DNA of 6,758 bases from Methylovulum sp. GTDB taxonomy: Bacteria; Pseudomonadota; Gammaproteobacteria; Methylococcales; Methylomonadaceae. Within the stretch, counting starts at the first letter, position 1. The number at the start of each line of letters is the position of its first letter. A model generated the notes under the pieces. The model had not been told where the DNA came from and did not search any database. It saw only the letters and a list, made by a program, of their open reading frames with translations. The stretch is from assembly GCA_028713595.1 (NCBI GenBank), contig JAQTNZ010000146.1:1-6758 (forward strand). The letters are read 5' to 3'. This document shows, in pieces, positions 1 through 5,903 of this stretch. Made by a program: the position numbers and the translations under genes.

Positions 1-475
1 CGATAGTGATGATATGGCCTGAGGAATTAGTGTTGCGATGGTCGATCAAGGCCGCCAGTGACGTGGATTTACCCGACCCCGTACCGCCGACAAACAAAAT
101 CAGCCCACGCTTTTCCATAATGACATTTTTAAGGACTTGCGGTAAGCCCAGCTTGTCGGCGTTGGGGATTTCCACCTTAATGTTACGGATAACCAGCGCG
201 AAATTATTGCGTTGCCGGAAAATATTGACCCGAAACCGCCCGATACCCGGCTCGGAAATCGCCAAGTTCATTTCCGGTATGGTTTCAAAGGCTTTTTGCT
301 GGTCGGCATCCATCAGGCCAAAGGCGATTTCGCGCAGTTTGTCATTGGTCAATTTGATATTTTCCAAGGGCTTAAGCTGGCCTTGAAACTTGGCGGCGGG
401 CGGTGCGTCTACCGTCAGATAAAGGTCGGAACCGTCATGGCGGACAAGAATGGTCAAATAATCTTTAAATTCCAT
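1..475 (-). CDS. pilU: Type IV pilus retraction ATPase PilU, N-terminal part (runs off the left edge)
   Basis: This is a hexameric secretion-type ATPase of the PilT/PilU family, which acts at the cytoplasmic base of type IV pili and helps PilT depolymerise the pilus. The visible 158 residues start MEFKDYL, the start typical of PilU rather than PilT. They carry the N-terminal PAS-like domain (about 1-100, with GIGRFRVNIFRQR at 77-89) and the Walker A loop GGTGSGKS at 130-137. The segment HRNTNSSGHIITI (146-158) leads into the Asp box, which lies outside the window. PilU proteins are usually about 380 residues, so more than half is missing. The ATG at 473-475 is preceded by a CGAGC site about six bases upstream. 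No pilT lies directly upstream; the gene is divergent from a thiouridylase-like gene, whereas pilT-pilU is the common order. The family is certain; PilU over PilT rests on the N-terminus and the RNxxSxGHI segment. Confidence 0.88.
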   Translation of the reverse strand, partial: MEFKDYLTILVRHDGSDLYLTVDAPPAAKFQGQLKPLENIKLTNDKLREIAFGLMDADQQKAFETIPEMNLAISEPGIGRFRVNIFRQRNNFALVIRNIKVEIPNADKLGLPQVLKNVIMEKRGLILFVGGTGSGKSTSLAALIDHRNTNSSGHIITI

Positions 476-563
476 AAAAAAGCTCGTTTAGGTGTAAGAG
501 GGGTTAAGTGTCCGGTTTGGCGTGGCAAACTGTTATGATGGCAAAATAGTAACCATATCCGCG

Positions 564-569
564 TATAAT
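564..569 (+). promoter_or_regulatory. Candidate -10 box of the PP-loop gene
   Basis: A perfect TATAAT lies 70 bases upstream of the ATG at 640, in the context GCGTATAATGCCC, which resembles many gammaproteobacterial sigma-70 promoters. No good -35 hexamer is seen 16-18 bases upstream, so the promoter may depend on an activator or be weak. Transcription would start near 575-577, giving a leader of about 63 bases that includes the palindrome at 585-602. Confidence 0.5.
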
Positions 570-575
570 GCCCAC

Positions 576-605
576 TATTTACCCATAACGGCAAGCCGTT
601 ATCAA
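576..605 (-). promoter_or_regulatory. Candidate divergent promoter for pilU
   Basis: On the minus strand TTGATA (600-605) and TAAATA (576-581) are 18 bases apart, pointing towards pilU about 100 bases downstream. The -35 matches consensus at five of six positions, but the -10 is poor. The palindrome at 585-602 fills most of the spacer, so a protein bound there would block this promoter. This is a guess from hexamer matches alone. Confidence 0.25.
585..602. repeat. Perfect 18-bp palindrome in the divergent intergenic region
   Basis: ATAACGGC-AA-GCCGTTAT has 8-bp arms matching exactly around a two-base centre. A two-base loop is too tight for a good RNA hairpin, and no T-run follows, so a terminator is unlikely. 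Its size, symmetry and place between two divergent genes fit a dimeric-repressor operator. The regulator is unknown and not encoded in the window. Confidence 0.5.
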
Positions 606-639
606 CCGACCATTACCCGATCAATAAATTATTACCCGT

Positions 640-1683
640 ATGACTCAGCAAAGAAAAGCCGTGGCGCTCATTTCCGGGGGCTTAGACTCCATGCTTGCCG
701 CCAAAACCGTCATGGAGCAAGGCATCCATGTCGAAGGCATCAATTTTTTCACCGGCTTTTGTGTCGAAGGCCATACCCATGCCATCCGCGACAAGGATAG
801 GGCCAAGCCCAAACGCAACAATGCCTTATGGGTCGCCGAGCAGCTCGGTATCAAGCTGCATATTGTCGATGTCATCGAAGAGTACAAAAAGGTGCTGATT
901 AATCCCAAGCACGGTTATGGGGCGCATCTTAACCCGTGTTTGGACTGCAAAATATTCATGGTCAACCGTGCCAAGCAATGGCTGGCGGAAAACCAGTTCG
1001 ATTTTATCATCACCGGCGAAGTGATAGGCCAGCGGCCCATGTCGCAACGCAAAAACACCATGCCCATCATCGCCAAACAATCTGGGGCCGATGATTTACT
1101 ATTGCGCCCCTTGTGCGCGAAAAACCTGCCGGAAACCCTGCCCGAACGCGAAGGCTGGATAGACCGCGATAAGCTACACGACATTACCGGACGCTCGCGC
1201 AAGCCGCAAATGGCGATGGCGGCACAGTTCGGCATTGACGATTATTCGCAACCAGCGGGTGGCTGTTGCTTTTTGGTCGATAAGAACTATACCGCAAAAC
1301 TGGTCGATTTATGGCAAGCCCAAGGCAGCAAAGACTATGAACTCGATGATGTCATGCTGTTAAAGGTTGGCCGCCATATCCGCCCCGCCGCCCATTTTAA
1401 ACTGATTGTCGCCCGCGAAGAAGGGGAAGGGCGGTTTTTGCAAGGTTATAAGAAAGAGTATACCAGCTTGCTGGCGACCAGCCATAACGGCCCTTTGGTG
1501 CTGTTGGACGGTGAAGCTTCGGCGGAAGATTTGTTCCTCGCGGCGCAAATCACCGCCCGTTTTGGTCAAGGGCGCGAGGCCGAACACGTTGATGTCGCCA
1601 TTACCGACAAGGACGGTTTGGAGCGCGTGGTGACGGTTACGCCCATCCCTAAAGCGCAGTTTCCTAAGGAATGGTATATTTAG
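640..1683 (+). CDS. PP-loop ATPase, tRNA thiouridylase-like (ThiI/MnmA-related) with NFACT-R-like C-terminus
   Basis: Predicted cytoplasmic enzyme that adenylates a nucleic-acid base and inserts sulfur. The PP-loop SGGLDS lies at residues 12-17, as in ThiI and MnmA. Likely active-site cysteines are C100 and C103 in LNPCLDCKIFM (97-107), with C209/C210 in PAGGCCFL (205-212); GEVIGQRPMSQ (126-136) is a further recognisable block. The THUMP domain of true ThiI and its rhodanese tail are missing. The C-terminal part (about 230-347, starting near LLKVGRHIRPAAHFKLIVAREE) resembles the NFACT-R RNA-binding module that occurs fused to PP-loop enzymes; this is from memory of the family. Database names for such proteins vary between ThiI, thiouridylase and MnmA, so no symbol is given. 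The ATG at 640 fits the short run before the PP-loop, but no Shine-Dalgarno site is visible. A TusA-family sulfur carrier lies 252 bases downstream, a plausible donor. The substrate base is not known. Confidence 0.82.
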   Translation: MTQQRKAVALISGGLDSMLAAKTVMEQGIHVEGINFFTGFCVEGHTHAIRDKDRAKPKRNNALWVAEQLGIKLHIVDVIEEYKKVLINPKHGYGAHLNPCLDCKIFMVNRAKQWLAENQFDFIITGEVIGQRPMSQRKNTMPIIAKQSGADDLLLRPLCAKNLPETLPEREGWIDRDKLHDITGRSRKPQMAMAAQFGIDDYSQPAGGCCFLVDKNYTAKLVDLWQAQGSKDYELDDVMLLKVGRHIRPAAHFKLIVAREEGEGRFLQGYKKEYTSLLATSHNGPLVLLDGEASAEDLFLAAQITARFGQGREAEHVDVAITDKDGLERVVTVTPIPKAQFPKEWYI

Positions 1684-1935
1684 CCGCTTTGGGTTTTATG
1701 GCGTGGTTGCAGCCCCCATTATTTTTTGTGCAAGATCAGCGGCAAGAGCTGCGATAATAGGCAATTAGCCTTATCCCCACTGCCATTAAATTAAGATATT
1801 TATTTTAATAATCAATATATTGTATGGATAGAATATGATGGATAATTTTATCTAGTTGATAATAAATATAAAAATGCTTAACTTAATGGTAGTGGGCCGC
1901 ACCTTGCGTAACCTTTTACCAGCCACCCCCACACC
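1684..1935. other. 252-bp intergenic gap with an AT-rich core, probable promoter region of tusA
   Basis: No gene is seen here. About 1785-1880 is strikingly AT-rich against GC-rich neighbours and includes CAATATATTG (1813-1822), a perfect 10-bp palindrome, plus several loose -10-like hexamers such as TAGAAT (1829-1834) and TATAAA (1867-1872). None pairs with a convincing -35. A bulged hairpin at about 1757-1773 lacks a T-run, so no clear terminator for the upstream gene was found. The tract suggests that tusA starts its own transcription unit, perhaps with H-NS-like or sigma-factor-specific control, which is inference. Confidence 0.35.
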
Positions 1936-2163
1936 ATGACCCAACACACCCTTAACACCCGCCGTTTGCTCTGCCCTCTGCCCGTCATCCGCACCCAAGA
2001 TAAAGTTAAAAGCTTGCAGCCTGGCGATGTGTTGGAGGTGGTGGGGACTGACCCTGGCATTATGCAGGATATTCCCGCTTGGTGCCGCATTAACGGCCAT
2101 AAGGTGCTGGACAGCCATTCGGCTGACCATGAGTATGTCATTGTTTTGGAGGTGGGCGCGTAA
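1936..2163 (+). CDS. tusA: TusA-family sulfur carrier protein
   Basis: A small cytoplasmic protein of 75 residues that carries sulfur as a cysteine persulfide. The family signature CPxP is present as LLCPLPVIR, with the active cysteine at C13, followed by the usual SLQPGDVLEVVGTDPG (30-45) and DIPAWCRINGH (48-58) segments of the two-layer IF3-like fold. Length and order match TusA (about 80 residues). The segment before the active site is TRRLLCPLP instead of the common GLxCPxP, which suggests a subfamily rather than the 2-thiouridine TusA itself, so the symbol marks the family. No Shine-Dalgarno site precedes the ATG (the upstream is CCACCCCCACACC). Its stop overlaps the start of the metal transporter by one base, so the two are co-translated. 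The thiouridylase-like enzyme upstream is a possible partner; sulfur oxidation or metal-sulfur chemistry is an alternative. Confidence 0.85.
   Translation: MTQHTLNTRRLLCPLPVIRTQDKVKSLQPGDVLEVVGTDPGIMQDIPAWCRINGHKVLDSHSADHEYVIVLEVGA
2148..2152 (+). promoter_or_regulatory. Shine-Dalgarno site for the CDF gene inside tusA
   Basis: GGAGG lies ten bases before the ATG at 2163, within the last codons of tusA. It supports that start and the coupling of the two genes through a TAATG stop/start overlap. Confidence 0.65.
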
Positions 2164-3305
2164 TGGCGGATATGTCCAGTGCGGCGGCGGACAGGCTAAA
2201 ACGGCGCGCCAGTTGGGTCGGTGCGGCGGTCAATGTGCTACAGACGGCGATTAAGCTGGCTTTTGGTATTTTAGGGCAGTCGGCGGCGTTGATTGCCGAT
2301 GGCATCCATTCCTTATCGGATTTGCTCAGTGATTTGCTGGTGATCGTGGCGGTCAGGTTAGGCAGCCGTGCCGCCGACCGCGACCATCCTTACGGGCATC
2401 GGCGTTTTGAGACGATAGCCACGGTGATTTTAGGTCTTAGTTTGATCGGTATTGGTGCGGCGATTATTTGGCATATTTTGGAGCGGGTGCATCACCCCGA
2501 AACCTTGCCGACTCCCGACCCGAATACGCTGGGCATTGCTGCGGTATCGATTTTGCTTAATGAATGGCTTTATCATTATACTAAGCGTATCGCCAAAACC
2601 ACGCGCTCGAAACTGCTGTTGGCGAATGCCTGGCATCAGCGCAGTGACGCGCTGTCATCGTTGGTGGTGTTATGCGGGATTATTGGCGTATTGCAGGGCT
2701 ATGCGTTTGCCGATGCCCTGGCGGCGGCGGTGGTGGCGCTGATGGTGGCGAAAATTGGCCTCAATTTGGTGTTTGACAGCATTAAGGAGCTGGTTGACAC
2801 CTCGTTGCCACCGGCCTTGGTCGCGCAAATCCATCAGGTGATTTTGGGCGTGGAAGGGGTGCGCGGCATCCATTTGCTGCGTACCCGTAGGATGGGCGAA
2901 GACGGTTATATTGATGCCCATATTGTCGTGGACCCGCGTATCACCGTGTCTGAAGGGCATTGTATTGGCGATGCGGTCAAGGATGTGGTCATCAGCCGTT
3001 TTGACGATGTCTCGGACGTGCTGGTGCATGTGGACGCGGAAGATGACCAATATTTCACCAGCCACGGGCCGGCCTTGTCGAGGGCGGCGGTACAAGAGCT
3101 GCTTGAGCGTTATCTGGACGGGCTAGGCTTGGCAGGGGCGGCGTTTCGGATGCATTATCTGGACGGGCGGGTTGAAGTGGAACTGATCTTGCCGTTGGCG
3201 GTCGCCAAACAGGAAGGTGCGTTGGCGTTGTTGGAAAAGCAATGCCGATTGTTACCCGCCGAAGTGCCGCAATTGGATAATGTGGTGGTGTTTTTTAAGC
3301 TTTAA
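2163..3305 (+). CDS. Cation diffusion facilitator (Zn/Fe-type divalent metal exporter) with C-terminal extension
   Basis: An inner-membrane proton/metal antiporter of 380 residues that exports divalent metals from the cytoplasm. Six membrane spans fall roughly at 16-37, 42-64, 84-106, 121-140, 162-180 and 182-204. Aligned by eye to E. coli YiiP, the transport site is H49 and D53 (DGIHSLSD) with H158 and D162 (HQRSD). Site B residues D72, H75 and H79 (DRDHPYGH) and the cytoplasmic dimer-site ligands H237, H253, H266, H289 and D291 are all kept. An HD-HD transport site is usual for zinc-type members and argues against the manganese (DD-DD) group. Family members are commonly about 300 residues; here about 85 more follow the cytoplasmic domain (from about 296). 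Start chosen by the GGAGG site and overlap with tusA. Transport role is firm, the metal is inferred (zinc, iron, cobalt or cadmium). Confidence 0.9.
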   Translation: MADMSSAAADRLKRRASWVGAAVNVLQTAIKLAFGILGQSAALIADGIHSLSDLLSDLLVIVAVRLGSRAADRDHPYGHRRFETIATVILGLSLIGIGAAIIWHILERVHHPETLPTPDPNTLGIAAVSILLNEWLYHYTKRIAKTTRSKLLLANAWHQRSDALSSLVVLCGIIGVLQGYAFADALAAAVVALMVAKIGLNLVFDSIKELVDTSLPPALVAQIHQVILGVEGVRGIHLLRTRRMGEDGYIDAHIVVDPRITVSEGHCIGDAVKDVVISRFDDVSDVLVHVDAEDDQYFTSHGPALSRAAVQELLERYLDGLGLAGAAFRMHYLDGRVEVELILPLAVAKQEGALALLEKQCRLLPAEVPQLDNVVVFFKL

Positions 3306-3318
3306 CAAGTATTTTCTA

Positions 3319-3370
3319 CCGATTAAAAAATAAATAATGATGAGTCGCTATCGCGACATTTTTTAATCGG
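3319..3370. terminator. Likely intrinsic terminator after the CDF gene, nested in a 13-bp inverted repeat
   Basis: The inner hairpin GTCGC-TATC-GCGAC (3344-3357) is followed by A and six T residues (3359-3364), the form of a rho-independent terminator, about 40 bases after the CDF stop. Around it lies a perfect 13-bp inverted repeat (3319-3331 with 3358-3370, CCGATTAAAAAAT and its complement). The A-rich left arm would give a U-run on the other strand, so it could stop transcription both ways. The GC stem is only 5 bp, which limits confidence. Confidence 0.55.
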
Positions 3371-3612
3371 GTTCTCGCACCCGAAGGCGAGATACTTTCT
3401 TTTGCTCCGCCAAAAGAAAGTATCCAAAGAAAAGGCGGCCCGATTGCCGCTTCATCCTGTGCTTCTCGGTTTTGTCGTGGGTCGGCAGAGCGGGCTTCCT
3501 GCCCGCCTGCCGCCGCGCGGCATCCTTGCCGCGCCCCTTCGGGCTGATCCCGACAAAACCTGCGATGCTCGGCGCGGCAAACGGGAGTAAAACGGCGTTA
3601 CTGCGTAACGTC
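3367..3612. repeat. Dispersed-type palindromic intergenic element with nested hairpins
   Basis: This non-coding block makes up most of the 362-bp gap before argJ. Hairpins seen directly: TCGGGT/ACCCGA (3367-3372, 3379-3384); a perfect 14-bp stem (3391-3404 with 3411-3424, arms GATACTTTCTTTTG and its complement, loop CTCCGC); GCGGC/GCCGC (3435-3439, 3446-3450); and an outer 10-bp stem GGTTTTGTCG/CGACAAAACC (3468-3477, 3551-3560). The outer stem encloses a 12-bp stem with one bulged A (3483-3495 with 3501-3512) and an 8-bp stem GCGCGGCA/TGCCGCGC (3515-3522, 3527-3534). A last hairpin CGTTAC/GTAACG lies at 3596-3610. From memory, the TACTTTCTTTTG...CAAAAGAAAGTA hairpin and the nearby AAAGAAAAGGC recur between genes in many beta- and gammaproteobacteria, where they are often mis-annotated as small proteins. 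Ends are approximate; no target-site duplication could be identified. Confidence 0.7.
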
Positions 3613-3654
3613 AAACTGTAATTTTAGGGATGCACAGTTCCCTGGCAAATAAAC
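3613..3654 (+). promoter_or_regulatory. Probable leader/promoter zone of argJ
   Basis: The stretch between the repeat element and the argJ ribosome site contains TGTAATTTTAG and two overlapping small inverted repeats: AACTGT/ACAGTT (3614-3619, 3634-3639) and AGGGA/TCCCT (3626-3630, 3639-3643). These exclude each other as hairpins. No consensus ARG box or clear -35/-10 pair could be identified, so any promoter here is weakly supported. Confidence 0.2.
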
Positions 3655-3660
3655 AAGAGG
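3655..3660 (+). promoter_or_regulatory. Shine-Dalgarno site of argJ
   Basis: AAGAGG is placed seven bases before the ATG at 3668, which fixes the argJ start. Confidence 0.7.
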
Positions 3661-3667
3661 ATTATTT

Positions 3668-4891
3668 ATGGCAGTAGGACAGCAAGGTCAATGTGACTTT
3701 CCAGCAATGCCGGCGGTGGCCGGTATCCGTTTAGGTACGGCGTGTGCCGGTATCAAGCAACAATTAAGGGATGATTTGTTGTTGATTGCGATGCCGGAAC
3801 AGGCCAGTTGTGCGGCGGTGTTTACGCAAAACGCCTTTTGTGCCGCACCGGTGCAAATTGCCAAGGCGCATTTGCCGCAACGGCCTCGTTGGTTGTTGGT
3901 CAATTCGGGCAATGCCAATGCCGGTACTGGCGTAGAAGGGTTGCAGGATACGTTAAGTGTCTGTGCCAGTTTGAGCGAAATTTTAGGTTGTGACCCTAGG
4001 CAGATTTTGCCGTTTTCTACAGGGGTTATCGGGCAACGTTTACCGGTGGATAAAATAGCGGTGGTGCTGCCGATTGCCACGCAAGACTTGGCACAAGACC
4101 ACTGGGAACCAGCGGCGCGGGCGATTATGACCACCGACACCTTCCCTAAAGGGGTCAGCAAGGTGTTGGAATTGGACGGTGGCACCATCACCATCAACGG
4201 TATCGCCAAGGGTGCGGGGATGATCCATCCCAATATGGCGACCCTGTTAGGGTTTATGGCGACCGATGCCAAGATTAGCCAGCCGTTGTTGCAAGCCTGT
4301 TTGGCGGCGGCGGTCGAGCAGTCCTTTAACCGGATTACCGTGGACGGTGACACCTCGACCAATGACGCTTGTGTGCTGATGGCGAGCGGTTGCTCCAAGG
4401 TGCCGGAAATTATGGCCGATTCCGGGCATTACCGCGTGTTTGCCGAAGCCGTGCTGGATGTGGCTAAACAGTTGGCGGAGCTGATCGTCCGTGACGGCGA
4501 GGGTGCGACCAAGCTGATGCGGATTGTGGTCGCCGAGGCGGCCACGGTTGACGAAGCGGTGCAGGTTGCCAAAACCATCGCCCATTCGCCGTTGGTGAAA
4601 ACCGCGTTTTTTGCCAGTGACCCTAATTGGGGCAGGATTTTGGCGGCGGTCGGTCGGGCGGGCGTTGACCGTCTGGTGTTGGAGGCGGTGCAGATTTATC
4701 TCAATGAGGTGTGCATCGTCAGCGGTGGCGGCTGTGCGCCCGATTATACCGAGGAAGCCGGGCAGGCGGTGATGGATCAGGACGAAATCACTATCACCGT
4801 CAAGCTAGGGCGGGGCCTAGTTAGTCAAGAAGTGTTGACCTGCGATTTTTCTTACGATTATGTCAAGATCAATGCCGAATACCGGACGTGA
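3668..4891 (+). CDS. argJ: Bifunctional glutamate N-acetyltransferase / amino-acid acetyltransferase ArgJ
   Basis: ArgJ recycles the acetyl group in arginine biosynthesis, moving it from N-acetylornithine to glutamate; bifunctional forms also make N-acetylglutamate from acetyl-CoA. It is cytoplasmic and self-cleaving. The protein has 407 residues, the usual length. The autoproteolysis motif KGAGMIHPNMATLLGF spans 181-196, so cleavage is expected between A191 and T192, making T192 the nucleophile of the beta chain. The oxyanion-hole pair T118-G119 lies in STGVIG (117-122). Other family blocks are VNSGNANAGTG (78-88), TTDTFPK (155-161), TVDGDTSTND near 221-230 and the terminal NAEYRT. No frameshift or missing key residue is seen. 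It overlaps the Nudix gene in TGATG and probably forms an operon with it. Whether it is mono- or bifunctional cannot be told from sequence alone. Confidence 0.97.
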   Translation: MAVGQQGQCDFPAMPAVAGIRLGTACAGIKQQLRDDLLLIAMPEQASCAAVFTQNAFCAAPVQIAKAHLPQRPRWLLVNSGNANAGTGVEGLQDTLSVCASLSEILGCDPRQILPFSTGVIGQRLPVDKIAVVLPIATQDLAQDHWEPAARAIMTTDTFPKGVSKVLELDGGTITINGIAKGAGMIHPNMATLLGFMATDAKISQPLLQACLAAAVEQSFNRITVDGDTSTNDACVLMASGCSKVPEIMADSGHYRVFAEAVLDVAKQLAELIVRDGEGATKLMRIVVAEAATVDEAVQVAKTIAHSPLVKTAFFASDPNWGRILAAVGRAGVDRLVLEAVQIYLNEVCIVSGGGCAPDYTEEAGQAVMDQDEITITVKLGRGLVSQEVLTCDFSYDYVKINAEYRT

Positions 4892-5826
4892 TGCCTAGGG
4901 AACACCTGCAAGTGGCGGTGGGGGTGGTCAAAAACGCCGCCGGACAGATTTTGTTGACCCGGCGTGACCGGCTGGCCCCTCAGGGCGGTTTGTGGGAGTT
5001 TCCTGGCGGTAAGCTGGAAGCGGGCGAAAGCGCCGAGGCTGCGTTGCGGCGCGAGCTTAACGAGGAAGTGGGCATTGTCGTGCAGTCGGCCACGCCGTTA
5101 ATCACCATCAACCACCAATACCCGGAACGGGCGGTGTGCTTGCAGGTGTTTGAGGTCAGCGATTTTGCGGGACAGGCGTATGCTAGGGAAGGCCAGCCCC
5201 TACAGTGGGTGGAAGCTGCCGATTTGTCCGCCTATCAGTTTCCGGCGGCCAACCGCCCCATTATCGCCGCAGCCCAATTGCCGCCCCATTATGCGATTTT
5301 GGAAACCGATGACGCAGCGCAGGTGCCCCAGGTGTTGCAAACGCTTATCGCCAAGGGGGCAAAATTGGTGCAAGTGCGCCTGAAGCAACTGCCCCAAACG
5401 GTGGTGAAGGATTTTCTGGATGAGGTGCATTTAAGCGGACTCGCGCAGGACGTGTGTTTGTTGGTCAATTCGTCATTGGCTTTGGTAGGGCATCCGGCCA
5501 TTCAAGGCCTCCATCTGACCAGCCCTGATTTGCTGGCCTTAACACAACGCCCTAAACAGATACGCTGGGTGGCGGCTTCTTGCCACACGCTTGAAGAATT
5601 GCACCACGCCCAAGCCATCGGTGTCGATTTTGCCGTGCTGGCTCCGGTGTTGCCGACTTTGACCCACCCCAACGCGCCAGCATTGGGGTGGGAGGTGTTC
5701 GCCGATTGGGTGGCGCAGGTCAATCTGCCCGTCTACGCGCTGGGCGGGATGAGCTTGGACTTATGCCAACAGGCCCGTCTGGCGGGAGGGCAGGGGATTG
5801 CCGCCATCAGGGCGTTTTTGGGTTAG
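4891..5826 (+). CDS. Nudix hydrolase (MutT-like) fused to a ThiE-like domain
   Basis: A 311-residue, two-domain cytoplasmic protein. Residues 1-128 are a MutT-type Nudix domain expected to hydrolyse oxidised nucleotides such as 8-oxo-dGTP to the monophosphate. The Nudix box is complete at 40-62 (G40, E46, R54, E55, E58, E59, G61) and is preceded by GGLWEFPGG. Residues 133-311 resemble thiamine-phosphate synthase: QVRLK (161-165) keeps the Q, R and K of the QxRxK motif, N193 is kept, and ALGGMS (283-288) matches the phosphate-binding loop. The aspartate after N193 is serine, and the TxTK lysine is H259, so thiamine synthesis is doubtful. Similar fusions are found after argJ in Pseudomonas and other gammaproteobacteria. 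The ATG at 4891 overlaps the argJ stop in TGATG and is preferred; GTG at 4888 is a possible in-frame alternative. No Shine-Dalgarno site is seen, so translation is probably coupled to argJ. Role of the ThiE-like half is unknown. Confidence 0.92.
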   Translation: MPREHLQVAVGVVKNAAGQILLTRRDRLAPQGGLWEFPGGKLEAGESAEAALRRELNEEVGIVVQSATPLITINHQYPERAVCLQVFEVSDFAGQAYAREGQPLQWVEAADLSAYQFPAANRPIIAAAQLPPHYAILETDDAAQVPQVLQTLIAKGAKLVQVRLKQLPQTVVKDFLDEVHLSGLAQDVCLLVNSSLALVGHPAIQGLHLTSPDLLALTQRPKQIRWVAASCHTLEELHHAQAIGVDFAVLAPVLPTLTHPNAPALGWEVFADWVAQVNLPVYALGGMSLDLCQQARLAGGQGIAAIRAFLG

Positions 5827-5857
5827 CGGTGTTTCACGGTTCGATTGCAACGTTGCC

Positions 5858-5890
5858 CTTAAGCCTTCCGGCAGCGTATGAGGCTTTAAG
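5858..5890. repeat. Interrupted inverted repeat between convergent genes
   Basis: CTTAAGCCT (5858-5866) pairs with AGGCTTTAAG (5881-5890) in a 9-bp stem with one bulged T and a 14-base loop. It sits between the ends of the Nudix and orphan genes, where a bidirectional terminator is expected, but no proper T-run follows on either strand. Confidence 0.3.
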
Positions 5891-5903
5891 TTTAAACACA
5901 AGC

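Noticed and set aside
6..538. Two open frames on the plus strand (6-386 and 212-538) opposite pilU
   Set aside because: The minus strand here encodes a clear PilU with an intact Walker A; the plus frames show no family motif and are antisense shadows.
1813..1822. CAATATATTG palindrome as an operator
   Set aside because: In an AT-rich tract a 10-bp palindrome is easily found by chance and nothing else supports it.
2670..3095. A 141-codon open frame antisense to the CDF gene
   Set aside because: It is rich in His, Arg and Gln from reverse reading of GC-rich codons and shows no domain, while the sense frame is a well-supported transporter.
3367..3612. CRISPR array
   Set aside because: The repeats are inverted and differ from each other; there are no regularly spaced direct repeats with unique spacers.
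3363..3614. Small open frames on both strands across the palindromic block (3402-3590 plus, 3363-3614 minus)
   Set aside because: They translate inverted repeats, lack ribosome sites, and match the kind of spurious proteins called from dispersed repeats.
3688..4398. A 236-codon open frame antisense to argJ
   Set aside because: argJ is complete with all catalytic motifs; the long antisense frame follows from its codon bias and has no recognisable domain.
4888..4890. GTG as the start of the Nudix fusion
   Set aside because: The next codon is ATG in a TGATG overlap with argJ, a standard coupling arrangement; GTG would add a single residue with no support.
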